DNA of 64,000 nt from Podocnemis expansa. Taxonomy: Eukaryota; Chordata; Testudines; Podocnemididae. Each line of letters starts with the position of its first letter. Within the stretch, counting starts at the first letter, position 1. Location: assembly GCA_007922195.1 (NCBI GenBank), contig ML681963.1, forward strand, positions 138,779,622 to 138,843,621, given 5' to 3'. Position numbers and translations under genes: made by a program. The notes under the pieces are model-generated. The model worked only from the letters and a program-made list of their open reading frames with translations. It did not search any database and was not told where the DNA came from. This document shows, in pieces, positions 57,986 through 64,000 of this stretch.

Positions 57986-58231
57986 TCTCATAGACTCTAA
58001 GGTCAGAAGGGAATAATATGATTATCTAGTGTGACCTCCTGCATGATGCAGGCCGCAAAACGTCACCCAGCCCCCTGTAATAAGCATCTAACCTATGACA
58101 GTTATTAAAACCCTCAAATCACGATTTAAAGACCTTAAAATACAGAGAGTCCACTAGCAAGTGATCCATGCCCCATGCTCCAGAGGAAGGTGAAAAACCC
58201 AGGGGCCCTAGTGGAAGATTGCTTCCCAACT
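57986..58231 (-). mobile_element. CR1 LINE, 3' end fragment
   Basis: 'ctcatagactctaaggtcag', 'attatctagtgtgacctcct', 'gcatgatgcaggccgcaaaa', 'tcaaatcacgatttaaagac' and 'tccagaggaaggtgaaaaac' are the reversed CR1 3' region; the sense version of the same region is at 7120 and 8741. It lies 46 bp from the preceding CR1 copy but represents the same 3' part, so it is a second insertion. Confidence 0.9.
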
Positions 58232-59679
58232 CAAAATATGGCAATCACTAGCCAGACACCCAAGAAAGAATTCTCTGAAATAACTCAGAACCCATGCCTT
58301 TTTATGCCCCTAAATCCTATGTATTCATTACAAAATCAGAAAAATAAGGGTGGCAGATGGACACGTAACAGCCTCCTAAATTACTAAGAAAAACTATGTG
58401 ACATTCTAATGCTATATTTTTGGAGATGATGATGACATAAGGAAGTCCAATGGAGATAGTTCTTAACTAACTGTGCACTGTTTTTGAAATGTTAGGGAAA
58501 AAACTACAAAAACACATAACAAATAAGGGAGCTTTACACATTAAAACCTCTCTCTAACATTTTTTGTTTGTAATACCCATTTGATGTCTCTGACAAGAAA
58601 GCCCAAAGTTGTGAAACATTTCTTATCAGATATTTGGAGACACCAACTCTTCTGGGATGTACAAGGTTCAGCACTAATTCTTTAATGGGTGGATGATTAC
58701 TTAATGGAACCACCAGCCGCTGCATATGAGGGATGTTTGGACTGTCTTTTGCTAGGACAGCAAAGTACTAGATGTGTTTGTGTTCCAAGGTCAGCTCGTA
58801 TAAAAATCCTTTTTACTTGTGAATTAAAACTGCCTGTGGGTTTGTCTCAAGAAAATGTGTAAGGACAGAATCAAGTAGCCTAGTTTCATGTGCAATGGAA
58901 ATCCAGAACCAACAATCCAGCTATACACTATTTGATTTATAGGATGTCAATCACAAACTGATATTGCAAATAAGGCTACATGGCTAAAATGCTTATTAAA
59001 TTGCTACCAAGTTCATGCTGCTACTCTTCCACCCAGAGTACCCTCCGCATGGACAAAACTTGTGAGATACCATGGATCCTTGTATAATTCAAAGCTAATG
59101 TGTTTTCCCACGAGTCAACAAATTTGTTGTGGTTTGCTGTTCTTTAAAAGATTCCTTTTTGTGTAAACTGCTGGCCATTGTGAATGAGCCCAGTTCCACA
59201 TGATTAGATTGTCTCCCTATTAAGGAAACTTTAATTAGCTGAGATGACGATATGAAGGATGTCAGAATTAAAAGCTCTCCTCTCAAGTTTTCGCATACAA
59301 ATCCTTTTGTATCTTTGTGAGTTTTAACACATTTTATTGGAAAGTTCAATCTAACCCAGATGCTTGCTGACAGAAATTTTACAGGTGATGACAGGATTCC
59401 ACTAACTCAATACATATGATTTTAATTAATGTGAATTTCTGAGAATTTTTATTCTGTGCTCCCAAACCTATAAAATAACCAAAGTACTGCCATGAAAATC
59501 CACTCCACTGAAGCACAGGAATGAAATACCAGTGTGCATGAACTGTATAGATCTGTTTATCTGCATTCCGGAGTGTGTGAGACAGTGTATTTCCTCAGAA
59601 AGTGGTAAACAGACAGTAGTTTCACCAAAAGCTACTAAAGAATTATCTGATGGCAAATAAAATAAACTGGACTTCTCAG
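58232..59679. other. AT-rich DNA, nothing recognised
   Basis: No gene or repeat identified. Confidence 0.45.
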
Positions 59680-59830
59680 GACCAGACTCATAAAGGCATT
59701 TGGGCACCTAAAGATGGATAAGGTGTTTACTGGGATTTTCAAAAGCACCTTAACTGGTTAGGGGGCTTAAATCCTGTTTGAAAGTCAACCACTGTTGAGT
59801 GCCTAAGTAACTTACTGGTATTATGGTTTT
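59680..59830. repeat. 'Gggcacctaa' hairpin-type repeat
   Basis: 'ggcatttgggcacctaaaga', 'gggattttcaaaagcacctt' and 'ttgagtgcctaagtaactta' follow the pattern of a common turtle repeat with TTAGGTGCC and GATTTTCAAAAG blocks. Boundaries approximate. Confidence 0.55.
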
Positions 59831-59858
59831 GTAACTCCTTTAGTCCTAGCAAGCATCA

Positions 59859-60048
59859 GTTTAAATCAGTCATTCTCAACCTTCTGTGGGTTGTGACACA
59901 CTTGGTGGCATGTCACAACTCTACAGGACATATCAGCCTGCCTCCCCCAGACTGAATCCAGCCATCTCCCTGATTCTGTGACATACCTGCCACTGTGTGG
60001 TGACACGGTAATGTCCCAACACAGTGATTGAGAACTGCTGATGTAGTA
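59859..60048 (+). mobile_element. hAT MITE, family of 33766
   Basis: The body (59867-60040, 174 bp) has ends cagtcattctcaacc and the reverse complement cagcagttctcaatc, and shares 'gtgacac', 'atccagccatctccc' and 'ggtgacacggtaatgt' with the 33766 copy in the same order and orientation. The 8-bp flanks do not match, so the target duplication has decayed or the exact ends are misplaced. Confidence 0.8.
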
Positions 60049-60051
60049 CAC

Positions 60052-60331
60052 CTATGCTATGTCTACATCTAAAAGCTTAGTGTGGACTTGCCACACTTTA
60101 AAAGTTAGTTTGAACTAAAAAAGAAGCATGACTACATTGTGCTAGTTCAAATTAAAGTTAGAAAGAAGTTCGAACTAAGCAGTTAGTTCGAACTCACCAT
60201 TCGAACGAACTAGTTGGAACTTAAAATTTTTTTAGTTTGAACTAGGCAAAGCCTAGTGTAGGCAGGGATCAAATTAGTCCGGATTAAGACTCCTTAATCC
60301 GGACTAATTTGCTAGAGTAGACATAGCCCTA
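60052..60331. mobile_element. TTCGAA-palindrome TIR element with internal hairpin
   Basis: The ends tgctatgtctacatc (60055) and, on the minus strand, ggctatgtctactct (ending 60328) are inverted, with CTA on both sides (60052-60054, 60329-60331). The inside has agttcgaactaa variants and, at 60270-60311, a perfect hairpin: 19-base arms starting caaattagtccgg around a 4-base loop (actc). At 274 bp it is the smallest of the group. Confidence 0.75.
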
Positions 60332-60714
60332 GCATGCTAAGGTTGCCCTACTTACTTGGGTTAAATGGTTTTAGAAACTGAATTATCTTCTTACCCCTTG
60401 AGATGGTTCCGCTACATGACGACTGAGGTATGAGCAGTTTAGCAAAGCTGGGAGTGCTATACCTATTCTGCGGATAGTAAGAGGGCTCCATTCGCTATGT
60501 GAGTTACTTTAATGACCATTAAATTCCCCAACAATCTCCTTGCTGTGAACATCCCCATCTGCTCTATGAGGAGATGAAAAAAGTCTATTCAATAGCTAGA
60601 CAATAGTATAAGTAGGGTACCAAGTGACTGTGGGATGCTAGTCTCAAACATGTCATGTCAGTGAAAGGTTTAGTTCAGCCCTGCATGGTGGTTTGATGCT
60701 CCACTGTATGCAGG
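60332..60714. other. Intergenic DNA, nothing recognised
   Basis: No gene or repeat identified. Confidence 0.4.
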
Positions 60715-61108
60715 CAGGCAGCCAGTGGGGAAAGCGTGGAGGGGGTTGGGTGGGAGGAAGGGGTTGGGATGGTAAGCTGGGGAAGTGTCGAGGAATTCAG
60801 GGGGCTGAAGGGGGTGGAGTGAAGACAGGGGAGCTGGAGGGTGCAGGGTTAGGAGGGCTGGAGTGGGGACATTGGGGCAGGAACCTTAGGGAAAGGTGAT
60901 GGGGGCTGAGGAAGACATGGGGAAAGGGGGTCTTTTGGGGGTAGGAGTTTCGGGGGCAGTAGCTGGGGTGAGGGGCAGGCATTTGGTGGGATAGTAGCTG
61001 GGGGTTGAAGGGGGCCTGGACCAGTGTGAAGGAGGCTCAAACCAGGGTGCAGGGGGCCCAGAAATATAGGAGAGTTCTGGGGCCCACCAAATTATACTTT
61101 AATCCCTG
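60715..61108 (+). mobile_element. GC-rich hAT-like element, 3' part
   Basis: A G-rich stretch ends 'gttctggggcccaccaaatt', 'atactttaatccctg'; read on the minus strand the end is cagggattaaagtataattt, the same terminus as 54983. The left terminus is not found, so this is a truncated copy or its left end has decayed. Proline-rich minus frames (61-63 codons) are composition artefacts. Confidence 0.65.
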
Positions 61109-62202
61109 ACCATAATACACCCCCTGTGAAGTCTCACTGCTTAAATGCATGATGAAAACACATGAGTAAAAAGCCAACTTACGCATGTCGCGTACATATG
61201 CAAGGCAAGTTGAATATTCAAGGGGACATGTTCCACACTGTATCAGATGACCCTCAGCTTCATGTGACAGACCAGAAGAAATCCTGGAAAATTCTTTTTA
61301 CATAAAGTGATTTCTTGTTATCTGCTTATAAAAAGTACTGTATGTTAACCACAAAAAAAAAAAATCATCAGCCTAAGGAAATTTTGTAGGAAAATATCTA
61401 TGTTGAAATAGCATTAACAGTCTGGCTTGAGGCAACAAAAAAGAAACAGGAAATTCAGAGCTGAGTTTGAAACTCTATCTGGAACCAGCTCTATTACATC
61501 TTTGGGCTGCTGTAAATATGATATCCAAAATGACAAAGCAGATAGGATGAGCTAATGATTCAGCTCTACTTTTCAGGTAGAGTTCTCTTGCTTTTGTCAG
61601 TTTAACATTGTTTTTCTGTCAGTTAAAGGTGAGAGATCATATAATCACCTGAGTTTGGAAGCTGGGGCTCAAAAAAAGAACCAACTAACACTGCAAAATT
61701 TTCAATAAAAACTTGAGAGTTGGCAACACTGGTTTGCAAGCTGTGATCTAGAGTATTTTGAATAGACTGCTCCAGACATTATGCAGAAATTAAGAGAACT
61801 GCATTTGTCTGTAGATTATACTTAGCCATCTGTTTAGTAATAACAAAAATTGTATTATTATTTTGTGCACCAGGTCGGTTCCCCAAGGACTTAACAATCT
61901 AGATATGCAATGTAAATACACAATTTACTGTACAAATAAAAAGAAGGAAAGAAAGAGGGAATTGGAAGCAATAAATTCAATGTGATCTAACAGTGAAGTG
62001 TAATAGTTGTTCTGTTTTTTATTGTTTTGTTAAGAATTATTCTTTTCATTCTTTTAGCTTGACATTGTTCTGAAAGATGACTACAGAGGAAATAAAGTGA
62101 GATTTAAGAGGAGACTTGGAGGATGATCAAAAGTGATTGTTTGGTCACTTAGAACTCATTTGTTTTTAAATAATTTTACCTATTAGACCTTTATGAGGAA
62201 TA
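61109..62202. other. AT-rich DNA, nothing firm
   Basis: No gene. 'gagagttggcaacactgg' at about 61711 recurs at 26626; a dispersed repeat is likely but not delimited. A 13-base A run is at about 61352-61364. Confidence 0.4.
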
Positions 62203-62620
62203 TATGGGTATATCTTCACTGCATAGTTACCTGAGTTCAGTTAGCCTAATTCAATTGTGAGGGTTCCCATAGCAAAACCCTACATGTGGAACTGTCTCAC
62301 CACTGATTCTACACTCCCATGGTTCTTTGTGCTGAGATACTCTATAATTCCTCCTCAGAGAACTGCAACAATTTCAGGAGAATTTATCTGTCCCTTAAGG
62401 TTAATCGTGGAGAGGGCACTGCCTGCATTCATGCTGAAAAGTTGATGAATTCCAGCCCTCTTAAAGTGCAGCCCAGCCTCTAACCCACAGTCCCGGTTAG
62501 TCCATACTTAAAACACCCTCCAAACCTGAGTCAGGAGGTTTTCTTGTGGGGATCATAAGCTTGGTTGGGCTAGGCCTAAGATAGGAACCTGGTTTACTAC
62601 GCAGTGAAGACACATCCTAT
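62203..62620. mobile_element. 412-bp TIR element, 3-bp duplication TAT
   Basis: The ends gggtatatcttcactgcat (62206) and, on the minus strand, ggatgtgtcttcactgcgt (ending 62617) are inverted over about 27 bp; TAT flanks both sides (62203-62205, 62618-62620). The terminus resembles the GG.TATGTCT.CAC end of the TTCGAA-type elements, but the interior lacks their palindromes. Non-coding. Confidence 0.75.
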
Positions 62621-63596
62621 ACGTGACAGTCCTCAAACTCAGTGGCTTTTGTGATAGCCCTATACAAAAGACACTGTGGTGGCTGTGTTAAAGTAAAAAG
62701 AATATTTCTCACAACTCATGCTTTCCCACAGTCAGAGACACTTTGCTCTAATTTTCAAAAAACTGTGGTTTTTTCTGGCAAAGACTCAGAACTTCAGCCC
62801 AAAAGAGTCTATCTCAAAGTATGTAGAGAGTGATTTGTAATTCTGAGTGTAGTTGACATTGTCATGTATCACTGTAAAAACATTTTCAAACAGGGATACT
62901 TCACAAATCAAGTAACAATTTCTCACTTCTTTAACACTAAACATATTGGTCTTCTAACAATGCATTAGATAGCCTAATTTAAATTAAAAATATCCCCCAT
63001 TCCTGCTGCAGGAAATAAATTGCTTGTTCAGTTAGTTTCTGCACAGTTCAAATATATCATTAGTATGAATATGATCCCTTTTTATGAGGTGATGTTATTT
63101 CACGGGATATACTTAATGTTTAGGAATGTGTGCATCATATACTGAAATTATATATAACATATAATGAAACACATATGAAATTATAGTGCCTCTGCAGTTA
63201 AGGTTCTGACAGACCCTACTTTATAAACTTACATTTTCAGGGGGTTATAACTCTAGAATGAATTGTAGAAAATGCATTTCGATTCCAAGGATTTGTAATG
63301 GAAGGAGGGGCTGGCTTTTGGGGGGGGGGGTTGTCCTTTTTCATATAGAAAAATAAAACAGAAAACTCTAAACAACTTTAGGACGCTTTGTGCTCCTGGT
63401 TTGAAAAGAGAGTTTTGATTTTAAAATAGCTTTCCCTTGGCTTTGTTTTCATTGGCAGTTAAGGCTGGATGGCTAATTTACAATCTGCTGTTAAGTATGA
63501 AGTAGCGTGTAACTGCATTGCTCTAAGAGAAGACCAGGCAGGGAGCTGTGACTGTGTTTCAAGCACCCCGTCACTCCAAAGGAAAAGTAGCAGTTC
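62621..63596. other. AT-rich DNA, nothing recognised
   Basis: No gene. A run of 10 G occurs near 63321-63330. Confidence 0.45.
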
Positions 63597-64000
63597 CAGG
63601 GCTGGATTATTGCAGGGACTTTAGGAGCTGAAGCTCTGAGCCGTGGCCAAAAGGGAGGCCCCAGGAAAGGCCCTTAAAAACCCCTATCTGGCCCCACTCA
63701 GCACTGGCATGGCTGGACTGCTGAGAGCACTCCTGCCCTGTGAGCGCTGGGCAGGGGGAGGAGGAAGCAGAGTCCTAAAGCCAGAGGCCAGGCTGTAGCT
63801 TCCCCCTCGCCCCTGATCTGGCTGGAGGGTGGAGAGGGGTTGGCTGGCTATTGGCATGGCCTCCACCTCTTCAGTTCAGTCTTCTAGGGCCTGCCATGAC
63901 TCTGAGGGACTGTACCACGGGCCATTCCATACATCAGCTGGCTCTGGGGGCAGACAGACCAGAGCAGAGCCAGGGCAGGAGTACCTTTTGGTCCCAGGGC
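63597..64000 (+). mobile_element. GC-rich element running off the window
   Basis: It starts cagggctggattattgcagg, similar to the left end of 7653 and to a hAT-like terminus, followed by GC-rich sequence to the window edge. The right end is not visible. A 60-codon minus frame inside is not recognised. Confidence 0.45.

Overview
The window reads as vertebrate nuclear DNA, most likely from a turtle and at least from an archelosaur (turtle, crocodilian or bird lineage). The basis is repeat content: several CR1 LINE 3' ends of the type common in turtles, a tRNA-derived SINE whose 3' tail resembles CR1, MIR/CORE-SINE pieces, fold-back elements with the 'gactaac...ccacgaaagct' arms frequent in turtle and crocodile DNA, and many short non-autonomous DNA transposons. 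The background is AT-rich, with isolated GC-rich islands that are themselves repeats. Species assignment is inference.

I find no protein-coding gene, exon, tRNA gene, rRNA or CRISPR array that I can support. Open frames are short and scattered on both strands, and several begin at non-ATG codons. The only recognisable coding matter is decayed retrotransposon reverse transcriptase: a non-LTR element at 23303-24640 (minus; RT box FVDD, remnant C-terminal zinc finger), the CR1 ORF2 tail at 49700-49942 (minus), and an RT-like piece at 45009-45227 (minus). The window is therefore intergenic or deep intronic.

Layout. 1-7 kb is mostly unannotatable AT-rich DNA with one hairpin element and one CR1 end. 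7-11 kb holds two CR1 3' ends, a GC-rich element, a hAT MITE and a 0.4-kb terminal-inverted-repeat element. 11-17 kb is sparse except for an L2-like LINE end. 17-25 kb has a hAT MITE with a perfect target duplication, a 0.5-kb element built of TTATTTCGAAATAA-like palindromes, the decayed LINE and a 182-bp near-perfect palindrome. 25-35 kb has more hAT MITEs, a hairpin element and a nested pair at 33.6-34.1 kb. 35.5-37.3 kb is a 1.8-kb GC-rich hAT-like element with a shorter relative at 55 kb and a 3' piece at 61 kb. 38-50 kb has further hAT MITEs, CR1 copies, fold-back elements and two nested insertions. 52-62 kb has more MITEs, one interrupted by a 400-base assembly gap, plus CR1 ends.

The strongest result is structural. 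About ten separate hAT-type insertions have readable termini (CAG...CTG) and 8-bp target-site duplications, six of them exact inside the plainest CAG-end boundaries. Most duplications carry TA at the centre. Four other elements share a GG(C/T)TATGTCT(A/T)CAC-like end and appear to have 3-bp duplications. I see no previously undescribed functional system; the interest lies in transposon structure, nesting and palindromes.
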